NCBI GenBank assembly: GCA_020848935.1
Contig: JADLHF010000125.1
Location: forward strand, 1 to 38,587
DNA length: 38,587 nucleotides
Source: Acetobacteraceae bacterium
Lineage (GTDB): Bacteria > Pseudomonadota > Alphaproteobacteria > Acetobacterales > Acetobacteraceae
Direction: 5' to 3'
A program made the translations under genes and the position numbers. Below are positions 7,449-15,669 of this stretch, piece after piece; within the stretch, counting starts at the first letter, position 1; every line of letters starts with the position of its first letter. Below the pieces are notes generated by a model. It saw only the letters and a program-made list of their open reading frames with translations. It was not told the origin of the DNA and searched no databases.

Positions 7449-8757
7449 AGGGACTCATCCGCGACGGCAGCCAGGTGGAGATTTCCGGGAAGGCGATCAA
7501 CAGCACCATGATCACCGCCTCGGCGGCGAGGAACCAGGTCAGGCCGCGGAAAATGGTGGTCAGCGGCACGGTGTCACCGACCACCCCTTTGACCACATAG
7601 GCGTTGAGCCCGATCGGCGGGGTCAGCAGCCCGATCTCGATATACTTCACCACGATCACGCCGACCCAGATCAAGTCGAGATGGGCCGCCTCGAACATCG
7701 GCTGGAACACCGGCAGGGTGAGCAGCATCAGGCCGAGCGGGTCGAGGAAGCAGCCCAGGATCAGGTAAACGATCGACACGCCGATGATCAGCATCAGCGG
7801 GTCGATCCCCAATGCTGCAACCGACTCCGCCATGATCGTCGGCAGGCCCGCCAGCGCCAGCAGCCGGGTGAGCAGCAGCGCGCCGATGGCCACGAAGAAG
7901 ATGCTGGCGGTGCTCTCCAGCGCCTCCACCACGCTGGTGCGGAACGCCATCCAGGTCATGTTGCCGCGGGCCACCGCGATCACGATGGCGACGATGGCAC
8001 CCACCGCGGCCGCCTCGGTGGCTGTCGCGATGCCGCTGTAGATGCCGCCGATCACGCCGAGCACCAGCAACGGGATCGGCCATATCTCGGCCAGCACCCG
8101 CCAGCGCTGCGCCCAGGTCACCGCGTCGCGCACCGGCGGGGCGAGCTTGGGGTTGATCATGCAGCGCCCGATGATCATCGCGGCATAGACGAAGGCGGTC
8201 AGCAGCCCCGGCAGGATGCCGGCGATCAGCAGCGCGCCGATCGAGGTTTCGGTGAACCAGCCATAAAGAACGAACAGGATGCTGGGTGGGATCAGCGAGC
8301 CGAGCGTGCCGGACGCCGCCACCACGCTGGTGGCCAACGCGGCGTCGTAGCGCATCTTCAGCATCTCCGGGATCGCCAGCCGCCCCATCGCCGCCGCCGT
8401 CGCCAAGCTGGAGCCCGAGGCGGCGGCGAAGCCGGCGGAGGCGAAATTGGTGGCCACCGCCAGCCCCCCCGGCAGGCCGCTGAGCCACAATCGCGCCGCC
8501 TTGAACAGGCTGGCGGTCAATCCGGTATGGAAGGCGATCGAACCCATCAGCAGGAACATCGGCACCGCCGAGAGCGACCAGTTGGCGCCGAACTCGAACG
8601 GCAGGTCGGCGAAGATGCCCAGCGCCGCCTCGGTGCTGCGCACGATCATCAGGCCGATCAGCGACACGCCGCCCAGGGCGAGGCCGATGGGCACGCGCAT
8701 GCCGATCAGCACCAGCAGAATGACGATGGCGCTGATCGCCACGGCAAGATTGCTCAT
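7447..8757 (-). CDS. TRAP transporter large permease, DctM family
   Basis: A 436-residue inner-membrane protein with about 12 hydrophobic segments. It includes MRVPIGLALGG near the start, VPMFLLMGSIAFHTGL, and the conserved helical-hairpin region FAAASGSSLATAAAMGRLAIPEM, with SGTLGSLIPPSILFVLYG after it, as in DctM/SiaM permeases. Together with DctQ and DctP it imports an organic acid using the sodium or proton gradient. It is the last gene of a P-Q-M operon read leftwards. The 61 bp between Q and M holds a 20-codon frame whose TGA overlaps this ATG, so translational coupling is possible. The length is normal for the family. Confidence 0.93.
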   Translation of the reverse strand: MSNLAVAISAIVILLVLIGMRVPIGLALGGVSLIGLMIVRSTEAALGIFADLPFEFGANWSLSAVPMFLLMGSIAFHTGLTASLFKAARLWLSGLPGGLAVATNFASAGFAAASGSSLATAAAMGRLAIPEMLKMRYDAALATSVVAASGTLGSLIPPSILFVLYGWFTETSIGALLIAGILPGLLTAFVYAAMIIGRCMINPKLAPPVRDAVTWAQRWRVLAEIWPIPLLVLGVIGGIYSGIATATEAAAVGAIVAIVIAVARGNMTWMAFRTSVVEALESTASIFFVAIGALLLTRLLALAGLPTIMAESVAALGIDPLMLIIGVSIVYLILGCFLDPLGLMLLTLPVFQPMFEAAHLDLIWVGVIVVKYIEIGLLTPPIGLNAYVVKGVVGDTVPLTTIFRGLTWFLAAEAVIMVLLIAFPEISTWLPSRMSP

Positions 8758-8816
8758 CGGGACAGGTCCGTTACGTCGCAGATGGGCAGGTCGCAGGGAT
8801 GGATCGCGGCTGTCAT
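8754..8816 (-). CDS. Possible 20-residue coupling peptide between the TRAP Q and M genes
   Basis: ATG two bases after the DctQ stop opens a 20-codon frame (MTAAIHPCDLPICDVTDLSR). Its TGA overlaps the DctM start as ATGA. No ribosome site stronger than the coupled context is visible. It could be a translated linker that delivers ribosomes to dctM, which itself lacks a good Shine-Dalgarno sequence, or it may be chance. The composition, with two Cys and no hydrophobic stretch, does not suggest a membrane subunit. Confidence 0.3.
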   Translation of the reverse strand: MTAAIHPCDLPICDVTDLSR

Positions 8817-8818
8817 CG

Positions 8819-9391
8819 TCATGCCTCCGTGGCCGGCATGCCGTCGGCGGTCAGATCCATGGTTTTCTTCGGTTGCAGCGACGGCGCGCCGGCACCGGTG
8901 AATCCGAAGCGCAGGTCGCGCGCACCCTGGGTCAGGAACACCAGCGCCATGCCGCCGGCGCCGAGCGGCAGCATCCAGCGGGCGGGCCAGACCGGCAGGT
9001 CGAAGAAGGTGGCGTCCTGGATTTCGCCGGCCAGGGTCTGATGGAGGGCATAGTCGCCCGTCAGATAGGCGAGCGTGCCGACATAGACGAAGCCGACCAC
9101 GCCGACGATGCCCTCCAGCTTGGCCATGCGCCGCGGTGGCCAGTTCATGGTGAACAACTCGACCATCAGGTGCTTCTTATGCACCTGGATATAGACCACC
9201 GGCAGGAACACGGTGGCGACCATGTAGTACCAGGTGACGATCTCCAGCGTGGCGATGATCGGTGCGTTGAACAGGTATTTCGACACCACGTCCGCGCCGA
9301 TCTGCAGCATCATCAGGGTGATCGCGATCCCCCCGAGCCACATCAGCACGTCGCCGAAGACTTCGAGCGCGTGCTCGATGCGTGATTGCAT
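8819..9391 (-). CDS. TRAP transporter small permease, DctQ family
   Basis: A 190-residue membrane protein with four hydrophobic segments. The first is at about 15-35 (MWLGGIAITLMMLQIGADVV), followed by KYLFNAP, a usual DctQ position. The second holds TWYYMVATVFLPVVYIQVHKKH, where charged residues after the segment match the family. Two more follow, near residues 90-110 and 140-160. The C-terminal tail after 165 is hydrophilic and longer than needed. It forms the membrane complex with DctM. It is the middle gene of the P-Q-M order, 72 bp after the binding protein gene, which allows for stronger expression of the binding protein. Confidence 0.9.
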   Translation of the reverse strand: MQSRIEHALEVFGDVLMWLGGIAITLMMLQIGADVVSKYLFNAPIIATLEIVTWYYMVATVFLPVVYIQVHKKHLMVELFTMNWPPRRMAKLEGIVGVVGFVYVGTLAYLTGDYALHQTLAGEIQDATFFDLPVWPARWMLPLGAGGMALVFLTQGARDLRFGFTGAGAPSLQPKKTMDLTADGMPATEA

Positions 9392-9463
9392 ATCGGGTCT
9401 CCTGACCTGGCGGGAACGATGGCGTGGCCGGCGGCGCGGCTGGGCGCGCCGCCGGCCCGCCGA

Positions 9464-10597
9464 TCAGGGGTACTTGACCTTGCTGAACACTTCGTCGCGC
9501 AACAACGCCTCGTAGCGGTCCCATTGCGCGGGGGTCCAGGTGCCCTTGCCGATCTCGGCCACCAGCCTGGTCCATTTCTCCACGTTGCCGCGAAACTGGG
9601 CGACGATCTTCTCCGGCTCCTTCACTCCGCGGCCTCGGGCGGTCTCGATCACCCGCTTGATGTCGCTTTCCCGGAACTTGTCGATCGCCGCCTCCAGCGC
9701 CGGGGTGGCGGCCACCATCACCACGCCCTTCTCCTTGCCGGCGGCGATCACGCTGTCGTCGTCGTTCTCATAGGCTTCGGCGATCATCCGCGTGGCGTGC
9801 GGCAGGCCGTCGGCCATCGCCTTGCGCTCCTTCGGCGTCAGCTTCTTCCAGGTCTCGGTGCGGATATTGATGAAGTTGGTGCCGTGATAGGTGCCGGCCG
9901 AGCTGTCGGTGACGAACTTGGCCAGGTCCCACAGCGTGTAGCTGCGCAGCCACGGCATCGGCCCCAGCGTGCAGTCCAGCTGGCCGCGTTGCAGCCCCTC
10001 GTAGATCTCGCCGCTGGTGATGTTCACCGGCGTGCCGCCCAGCGCGGCGACCAGCTGGCCCATCGAGCCGGTGCCGCGGATCTTGCGCCCGACAATGTCC
10101 TCGGGCGCGGCGATGCCGGACTTGGTACACAGGAAATGATAGGGCGTCAGCGAGTAGCTGGACAGCGGCAGCACCTTGTGGCGGACATAATCCCGCTTGC
10201 AGCTGGGGCAATCCACCAGCAGCATCTGGTTCACCGCCGCGGTCATCACCCGCGCATCGCGGCCCAGCACGGCCAGGTCGCTGACCAGCGTGCTGACCGG
10301 CAGGTCATTCGGCGTGTAGATATCCGCCAGCAGCGCCATGTCGGCGGTGCCGTTCTGCACCGCGTTCAACGCCGTCTTGCCGCCGGCCAGGGTGCCGCCG
10401 GGGAAGGTCTTGAAGGTCAGCGAGCCGCCGGTGGCCTTGGTCACCGCGTCGAAATACGGGTCCAGCCCGATGGCGTGGGTGGGGTGCTTGGCGGGGATGT
10501 TGCTGACATAGATCAGTTCGCGGGCGCTGGCGGATGCCGCCGCGGAGGCCAGGCCAATGACGACGGCAGCTGCAACAAGTCGGCGGACGCTTGCCAC
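9464..10597 (-). CDS. TRAP transporter substrate-binding protein, DctP family
   Basis: A 377-residue periplasmic protein. The signal peptide covers about residues 1-26 and ends SASA-RE. The mature part has the DctP features GGTLAGGKTALNAVQNGTADMAL near 70-90, the central KIRGTGSMGQLVAALGGTPVNIT that supplies the conserved substrate-contacting arginine, and a long C-terminal helix. CPSC near 130 could form a disulfide. The length is somewhat above the usual 320-340. The start is GTG, with GGAGAG six bases upstream. It delivers an unknown organic acid to the Q-M membrane unit encoded just after it. The 242 bp upstream, towards upp, contain no gene and no promoter that I can defend. Confidence 0.92.
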   Translation of the reverse strand: MASVRRLVAAAVVIGLASAAASASARELIYVSNIPAKHPTHAIGLDPYFDAVTKATGGSLTFKTFPGGTLAGGKTALNAVQNGTADMALLADIYTPNDLPVSTLVSDLAVLGRDARVMTAAVNQMLLVDCPSCKRDYVRHKVLPLSSYSLTPYHFLCTKSGIAAPEDIVGRKIRGTGSMGQLVAALGGTPVNITSGEIYEGLQRGQLDCTLGPMPWLRSYTLWDLAKFVTDSSAGTYHGTNFINIRTETWKKLTPKERKAMADGLPHATRMIAEAYENDDDSVIAAGKEKGVVMVAATPALEAAIDKFRESDIKRVIETARGRGVKEPEKIVAQFRGNVEKWTRLVAEIGKGTWTPAQWDRYEALLRDEVFSKVKYP

Positions 10598-10839
10598 GAG
10601 ATACTCTCCTTCCCCGGGTCACTGCCGTTCACAGCAGCCGGACCATAGCTCCGGGCTGTGCGGCAGATCGTTTTCAATCCAACCCACGGATATGCCAGGA
10701 TCTGCAATCCAGGCAGTTGCCCGTAAGGCCGGCGCACGATGACGAATTCTGCTCGTCTGGCGTGCAGTGCTTGCCGATACTCCATGGAAATGGCGGCAGT
10801 GACAACCCATCAATTGCGATCTCACTGCCGATTGGGTGT

Positions 10840-11469
10840 TCAGCGCGTGCCGTAGATGCGGTCGCCGGCGTCGCCCAGCCCCGGGCGGATATAGCCGTGC
10901 TCGTCCAATTCACGATCGACGCAGCAGGTGTAGATCGGCACATCGGGATGCTGGGCGTGGAAGCCGGCGATCCCCTCGGGCGCCGCCAGCAGGCAGGCGA
11001 AGCGGATATGGGTGGCGCCGGCCTGCTTCACCCGTGCCACCGCCATGGCGGCCGAATTGCCGGTGGCCAGCATCGGATCGACTACGATCACCAGCCGATG
11101 GTCCACGTCGTCGGGCAGTTTCAGGTAGTATTCCACCGGGAGCAGCGTGGCGGGGTCGCGATACAGCCCGACATGGCCGACGCGCGCGGCCGGCACCAGG
11201 TTCAGCATCCCCTCCAGCAGGCCGTTGCCGGCCCGCAGGATGGAGACCAGGCACAGCTTCTTGCCGGCGATCTGCGGGGCATGCATCGGTTCCAGCGGCG
11301 TTTCGATCGCCACCGTGTCCAGCGGCAGGTCGCGCGTCAGTTCATAGGCCAGCAACTGGGCGATCTCGCCGGTGATGCGGCGGAATCCGAGGGTGGAGGT
11401 GGTGCGGTCGCGCAGCAGGGTCAGCTTGTGCTGGACCAGCGGGTGGTTGCAGACGACGACGTTCCTCAT
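10840..11469 (-). CDS. upp: Uracil phosphoribosyltransferase
   Basis: A 209-residue cytosolic enzyme that converts uracil and PRPP to UMP in pyrimidine salvage. The PRPP-binding signature [12 protein letters not shown] (about 130-140) and the C-terminal uracil-site region ([17 protein letters not shown]) are intact, and the length equals the family standard of 208-209. It begins [21 protein letters not shown], as Upp proteins do. It is divergent from the dioxygenase gene, with 114 bp between the two starts. It stands alone as a core gene between two transport loci, with no permease such as uraA beside it. Confidence 0.96.
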   Translation of the reverse strand: MRNVVVCNHPLVQHKLTLLRDRTTSTLGFRRITGEIAQLLAYELTRDLPLDTVAIETPLEPMHAPQIAGKKLCLVSILRAGNGLLEGMLNLVPAARVGHVGLYRDPATLLPVEYYLKLPDDVDHRLVIVVDPMLATGNSAAMAVARVKQAGATHIRFACLLAAPEGIAGFHAQHPDVPIYTCCVDRELDEHGYIRPGLGDAGDRIYGTR

Positions 11470-11583
11470 GGAACATTCCTCATGGCCCTGGCCCCTTCGA
11501 CATCTGGCAGCGAGCATAGCCGAATGGACGCCGCCGCCCCATTGCGGCATCCTGCAATAGACCAAAAGCGCGCGGAGGATGCG

Positions 11584-12465
11584 ATGGACGCTGCCCTGGC
11601 CCAGGACGACCGGCTGCTGGCCGCCGACGAGATCGCCCAGTACCGTCGCGACGGCTGGGTGCTGCTGAAGGGCCTGCTGGGACCGAACACCGTGGCGGCC
11701 TGCAAGCAGGCGCTGAGCGACCTGGCCACCGGGCGCATGCCACGCCGCGAAACCACGCTGATGTTCGAGACCGGCTTCGAGGACGCGGCGCAGACGCCGG
11801 AGCGCTGCGAGCAGTTCATCCGCAAATACATGGATTTCACCACCGATGCCCCGGCGCTGCGGGCGGCGGCAATGAGCCGGCGGCTGCACCTGGTGCTGGA
11901 CCAGCTGCTGGGCCAGGGCCGGCTGTTGTTTCAGGAGATGGCGCTGGTCAAGCCGCCGCGCATCGGCAGCGAGAAGCCGTGGCACCAGGATGCCGCCTAT
12001 TTCCGGCTGACCGATCCATCGCTGATCGTCGGGGTGTGGATCGCGCTGGATCCGGCGATGCCGATGAACGGCTGCATGGAACTGGTGCCCGGCACCCACC
12101 TGGAAGGCGGCGTGCCGCACCAGCACGAGAACGATTTCAACCGCTGCCGCATCGTGCCCGGCAAGTTGCGCGCGAACCAGCGCATCCCGATCAGCATGGA
12201 ACCGGGCGACGCGCTGGTGTTCCACTCGCTGCTGCACCACTACACGGCGCCGAACACATCCGACCTGCCGCGCCGGGCAGTCCAGTTTCATTACCACCAG
12301 ATCGGCGCGGTATGGGGCGATGTCGACACCCACCGCACCCATTTCCACGACGACGACGGCGCCTATGCCGGCTGCACCGTGCCGCATGGCGCGGAGGCGA
12401 ACACCAACTACAACTACCGCGAGGGCCTGCCGCGCGCGATCGTGCCGGTCGATACGCGGGCCTGA
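11584..12465 (+). CDS. Phytanoyl-CoA dioxygenase (PhyH) family Fe(II)/2-oxoglutarate oxygenase
   Basis: A 293-residue cytosolic oxygenase. The iron facial triad is visible as H134-x-D136 in WHQDAAYF and a distal His (about 219) in LHHYTAPN. A following RRAVQFHY supplies the 2-oxoglutarate-binding Arg. The region between holds [28 protein letters not shown], a hallmark of PhyH proteins. The substrate is unknown; bacterial members hydroxylate many small molecules. I chose the ATG at 11584 because GGAGG lies five bases upstream; an in-frame ATG at 11524 has no such site. The polyamine-type ABC genes follow 76 bp downstream on the same strand, so the oxygenase may act on the imported compound. 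That is inference from position only. Confidence 0.88.
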   Translation: MDAALAQDDRLLAADEIAQYRRDGWVLLKGLLGPNTVAACKQALSDLATGRMPRRETTLMFETGFEDAAQTPERCEQFIRKYMDFTTDAPALRAAAMSRRLHLVLDQLLGQGRLLFQEMALVKPPRIGSEKPWHQDAAYFRLTDPSLIVGVWIALDPAMPMNGCMELVPGTHLEGGVPHQHENDFNRCRIVPGKLRANQRIPISMEPGDALVFHSLLHHYTAPNTSDLPRRAVQFHYHQIGAVWGDVDTHRTHFHDDDGAYAGCTVPHGAEANTNYNYREGLPRAIVPVDTRA

Positions 12466-12541
12466 GCCGCCGCAAGCGGGTCGCGCTGCCGGACCGCCTG
12501 GGCTATATCGCTTCCATGTTGCCATATCGGGAGTTCGTCGC

Positions 12542-13588
12542 ATGACGATGCGTCGCCTGCTTCACGCCGCTTTGGCGGTCGCCGCCGTTTCCACGGGCAT
12601 GGCCACGGCCGTGCCCGCCCAGGCGCGCGACCTGATGGTGGTCGGCTTCGGCGGCGGGTTTCAGGACAATGCCCGCAAGCACCTGTTCCAGGGCTACGCC
12701 AAGGCGGCCGGCGTGGCGGTGCAGGACGACGTCTACAACGGCGAGATGGCGCGCATCGCCGCCCAGGTGAAGGCGCACGACGTCACCTGGGACGTGGTGA
12801 TGGTCGAGGCGCCGGAACTCGTGCGCGGCTGCGAGGACGGCACCTTCGAGAAGCTGGACTGGACGGTGATCAACCGCGCCAAGTTCGTGCCCGGTGGCAC
12901 CATCACCTGTGGCGCCGGCGCAGTCGGCTGGGGCGTGTCGCTGTTCTACGACCAGAAGCGCATCGCCCATGGCCCCACCACCTATGCCGAGCTGTGGGAC
13001 ACCGCGAAGTTCCCCGGCAAGCGCAGCTTCCGCTTCACACCGAAGACCACGCTTGAAATCGCCCTGATGGCCGATGGCGTGCCGTTCCACGACGTGTACA
13101 AGATCCTCGCCACCAAGGCCGGACAGGACCGCGCCTTCGCCGCGCTGGACCGGATCAAGGGCGATATCGTCTGGTGGCGTTCGGGCGCACAGCCGCTGCA
13201 ATTCGTCGCCTCGGGCGAGGTGGCCTATGCCGTCGGCTTCACCGGGCGCACCGCGCGCGCCGCCAGCGAGGGCGCTGCCTACCCGTTGCTGTGGCAGACG
13301 CTGCTGTATTCCTTCGATTTCTGGGCCGTGGTGAAGGGCTCCCCCAACACCGCCGAGGCGATGAAGCTGATCCAGTACATGACCGAGCCGGCCCCGCTGC
13401 TCGCCCTGGCGCAGGACTGGGCGGTGTCGCCGGCCACCAAGGCCGTGGCCGACGATCCCGCCGTGCGGGCGCGCAACCCCGGCATGGTCAGCAACCATGT
13501 CGAGGACGGGCTGTCGATCGACACCGAGTTCTGGGTGGAGCACGGCGACGACCTGGAAAAACGCTTCGCCGCCTGGGCCGCGCGCTGA
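12542..13588 (+). CDS. ABC transporter periplasmic binding protein, PotD-type (set 1)
   Basis: A 348-residue protein with an N-terminal signal peptide ending PAQA at residue 28. The mature start [15 protein letters not shown] is the usual first strand of polyamine-type binding proteins. Other family features are [45 protein letters not shown] and the terminal DLEKRFAAW. The substrate may be a polyamine-like or other cationic compound but cannot be fixed. GGGAG lies about eight bases before the ATG; a second ATG six bases on is a possible alternative start. It is homologous to the binding protein at 35892, with the same blocks in the same order. A large T/A palindrome separates it from its permeases, which may lower their expression relative to it. 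Confidence 0.92.
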   Translation: MTMRRLLHAALAVAAVSTGMATAVPAQARDLMVVGFGGGFQDNARKHLFQGYAKAAGVAVQDDVYNGEMARIAAQVKAHDVTWDVVMVEAPELVRGCEDGTFEKLDWTVINRAKFVPGGTITCGAGAVGWGVSLFYDQKRIAHGPTTYAELWDTAKFPGKRSFRFTPKTTLEIALMADGVPFHDVYKILATKAGQDRAFAALDRIKGDIVWWRSGAQPLQFVASGEVAYAVGFTGRTARAASEGAAYPLLWQTLLYSFDFWAVVKGSPNTAEAMKLIQYMTEPAPLLALAQDWAVSPATKAVADDPAVRARNPGMVSNHVEDGLSIDTEFWVEHGDDLEKRFAAWAAR

Positions 13589-13593
13589 CTCCC

Positions 13594-13674
13594 ATGAATG
13601 AAAGTTTTTGCTTCTTTTTTCAAAAAGAAGCGCTGTTCTTTTTTGAAAAAAAGAACCAAAAAACTTTTATTCAT
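13594..13674. repeat. T/A-rich three-way palindrome, copy 2
   Basis: Outer arms begin ATGAAT and end ATTCAT. Inside are one hairpin with CTTCTTTTT/AAAAAGAAG arms and one with GTTCTTTTTT/AAAAAAGAAC arms. The fold is a cruciform with two inner stems. It lies 5 bp after the binding protein stop and 14 bp before the permease start, that is, inside an operon, where it could act as a partial terminator or RNA-stability element. Confidence 0.8.
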
Positions 13675-13688
13675 TTAGCGATGCCGAG

Positions 13689-14870
13689 GTGAACCGGCCA
13701 CGGTTGTTCGCCGGCGCATTGATGATGCCGGCGGTGTTGGTGGTGGTGTTGGCGCTGGTGGTCCCATTGCTGGTCAGCGCGGCCACCGCGGTGCGCGACC
13801 CGGAACTGCGCGCGGCACTGCCGCGCACGGCCGCGCTGTTGCGCGCCTGGGACGGGCACGGCTTGCCGGAGGAAGCGACGTTCGCGGCACTGGCCGGCGA
13901 ATTGCGGGCCGCCGAGGCGGAGCAGGCGCTGGGCGCGCTGTCGCGGCGGCTGAACTTCGAGCGTTCGGGCATGCGCGGCCTGCTGCTGCGCGCGGCGCGG
14001 GCCGAGCTGGTGGCGCCGTATTCCATGGCGCTGCCCGCGCTCGATCCGCGCTGGGGCGCGCCGGCCACCTGGGCCCTGCTGCGCCGCGCCGCACTGGGGG
14101 TCACGCCGCTGTATCTGCTGCGCGCGGTTGACCTCGACATCGCCGCCGACGGCGCGGTGGTGATGCAGCCGGCGGAGGAGGCGGTGTTCGGCCGGCTGTT
14201 CCTGCGCTCGCTGGTGATCGCGCTGCAGGTCACCTTGCTGGCGCTGCTGGTGGCCTATCCCGCCGCCTATGCCATTGCCCGCCTGTCGCCGGGCTGGGCG
14301 CGGCTGGCCACTGTGCTGGTGCTGGTGCCGTTCTGGGTGTCGATCCTGGTGCGCACCACCGCCTGGTTCATCCTGTTGCAGCGCGAGGGACCGTTGAACG
14401 CGGCGTTGCTGGCGCTGGGGGTAACAGACCACCCGTTGCAGCTGATCTTCACCCGCTTCGCCGTGCTGGTGGCGATGGTGCATGTGCTGCTGCCGTTTGC
14501 CATCCTGCCGATGGTCGGCGTGATGAAGCGCATCGACCCGCGGCTGGCCCGCGCGGCTGCCAGCCTGGGGGCGACGCGGTGGCAGCATTTCCGCCGCGTC
14601 TACCTGCCGCTGAGCTTGCCGGGGGTGGGGGCGGGCGGGCTGATCGTGTTCATGCTGGCGATCGGTTTCTACATCACGCCGGCGCTGGTGGGCGGCAATA
14701 CCGACCAGATGGTGAGCGCCTTCATCGCCGACTACACCACCACCACGCTGAACTGGGGCATGGCCGGCGCGCTGGCGCTGCTGCTGCTGGCGATGACGGC
14801 CGCCGTGGTGGCGCTGGCGCTGCTGCTGGTGCCACGGCTGCGCCCGCGCGGCATCGGGGCGCCGCCATGA
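13689..14870 (+). CDS. ABC transporter permease, PotB-type with long periplasmic insertion (set 1)
   Basis: A 393-residue inner-membrane protein. The first membrane segment lies at about 9-32. An unusual stretch of roughly 140 residues, rich in Ala, Arg and Leu, follows before the second segment near 172. The remaining segments carry the permease core, with the ATPase-contact loop (EAA-type) at RAAASLGATRWQHFRRVYLPLSLPG. The same long insertion, alignable in sequence, is present in the paralogue at 33771, so it is a subfamily trait and not an assembly artefact. The start is GTG at 13689; in-frame ATGs at 13722 and 13725 would cut into the first membrane segment. It is followed by the second permease after 16 bp. 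There is no ATPase gene in this set. Confidence 0.9.
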   Translation: MNRPRLFAGALMMPAVLVVVLALVVPLLVSAATAVRDPELRAALPRTAALLRAWDGHGLPEEATFAALAGELRAAEAEQALGALSRRLNFERSGMRGLLLRAARAELVAPYSMALPALDPRWGAPATWALLRRAALGVTPLYLLRAVDLDIAADGAVVMQPAEEAVFGRLFLRSLVIALQVTLLALLVAYPAAYAIARLSPGWARLATVLVLVPFWVSILVRTTAWFILLQREGPLNAALLALGVTDHPLQLIFTRFAVLVAMVHVLLPFAILPMVGVMKRIDPRLARAAASLGATRWQHFRRVYLPLSLPGVGAGGLIVFMLAIGFYITPALVGGNTDQMVSAFIADYTTTTLNWGMAGALALLLLAMTAAVVALALLLVPRLRPRGIGAPP

Positions 14871-14886
14871 ACAAGGCGCTCTGGGT

Positions 14887-15669
14887 ATGTTCGCCATGAG
14901 CGTGGCGCTGCGTGGCTATACCGTGCTGGTGCTGCTGTTCCTGGTGGCGCCGCTGCTGGTGGTGGTGCCGCTGTCGTTCTCGTCCGGCGAGGTGCTGACG
15001 CTGCCGGTGCCGGGGTTCTCGCTGCGCTGGTATGCCGATTTCTTCACCGCCGGGCGCTGGCTGTCCAGCACGCGCAACAGCCTGGTGGTGGGGCTGCATG
15101 CCGCGGCGTTCGCCACGCTGCTGGGCACGCTGGCGGCCTTCGGGCTGTTCCTGGCCCGGCCCGGCACCCGTTCGCGCACGGTGCTGGCATTGCTGTCGCT
15201 GCCGCTGGTGGTGCCGTCGGTGATCGCGGGGGTGGCGATGTATTTCGCCTTCGCCATGGTCGGCCTGACCAGCACCCTGGCCGGGTTGATCCTGGCCCAT
15301 ACCGTGCTGGCGCTGCCCTATGTGGTGGTCACCGTGCTGGCGGGGTTGCAGGGCTTCGACCGCACCCAGCTGCGCGCGGCCACCAGCCTGGGCGCGCCCT
15401 TCCACCTGGTGCTGCGCCGGGTGGTGCTGCCGCAGATCTCGCCCGCGGTGGCGGCTGGCGCCCTGTTCGCCTTCGCCACCAGCTTCGACGAGCTGATCGT
15501 CGCCCTGTTCATCGCCGGGCCGGAGCAGTTCACCCTGCCGCGGCAGATGCTGGCGGGGCTGCGGGAGTTTCTCAGCCCGACGATCTGCGCCGCCGCGGTG
15601 CTGCTGACGCTGATGTCGCTGCTGCTGCTGGCGCTGCACCAGGCCCTGCTGGGACCCAAGGGCAAGTAA
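14887..15669 (+). CDS. ABC transporter permease, PotC-type (set 1)
   Basis: A 260-residue permease with six predicted membrane segments. PLLVVVPLSFSSGE near residue 20-33, the central AAFGLFLARPGTRSR, and the EAA-loop RAATSLGAPFHLVLRRVVLPQISP are all characteristic of PotC. FATSFDELIVALFIAGPEQFTLPRQM matches the C-terminal block seen also in the paralogue at 35017. It pairs with the upstream permease as a heterodimer. The last 98 bases are also read on the other strand as the C-terminal tail of the glycosyltransferase gene. An ATG nine bases further on is an alternative start. Confidence 0.92.
   Translation: MFAMSVALRGYTVLVLLFLVAPLLVVVPLSFSSGEVLTLPVPGFSLRWYADFFTAGRWLSSTRNSLVVGLHAAAFATLLGTLAAFGLFLARPGTRSRTVLALLSLPLVVPSVIAGVAMYFAFAMVGLTSTLAGLILAHTVLALPYVVVTVLAGLQGFDRTQLRAATSLGAPFHLVLRRVVLPQISPAVAAGALFAFATSFDELIVALFIAGPEQFTLPRQMLAGLREFLSPTICAAAVLLTLMSLLLLALHQALLGPKGK

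Noticed and set aside
7574-8488. Long open frame overlapping the TRAP large permease
   Set aside because: It is an Arg/Gly/His-rich shadow produced by GC bias; the DctM frame has clear family motifs.
8447-9385. Long plus-strand open frame across the dctQ region
   Set aside because: No domain sense, and it lies opposite two well-supported TRAP genes.
10598-10839. Small gene or RNA between dctP and upp
   Set aside because: No start with a ribosome site, no convincing promoter pair and no stable hairpin with a T-run.
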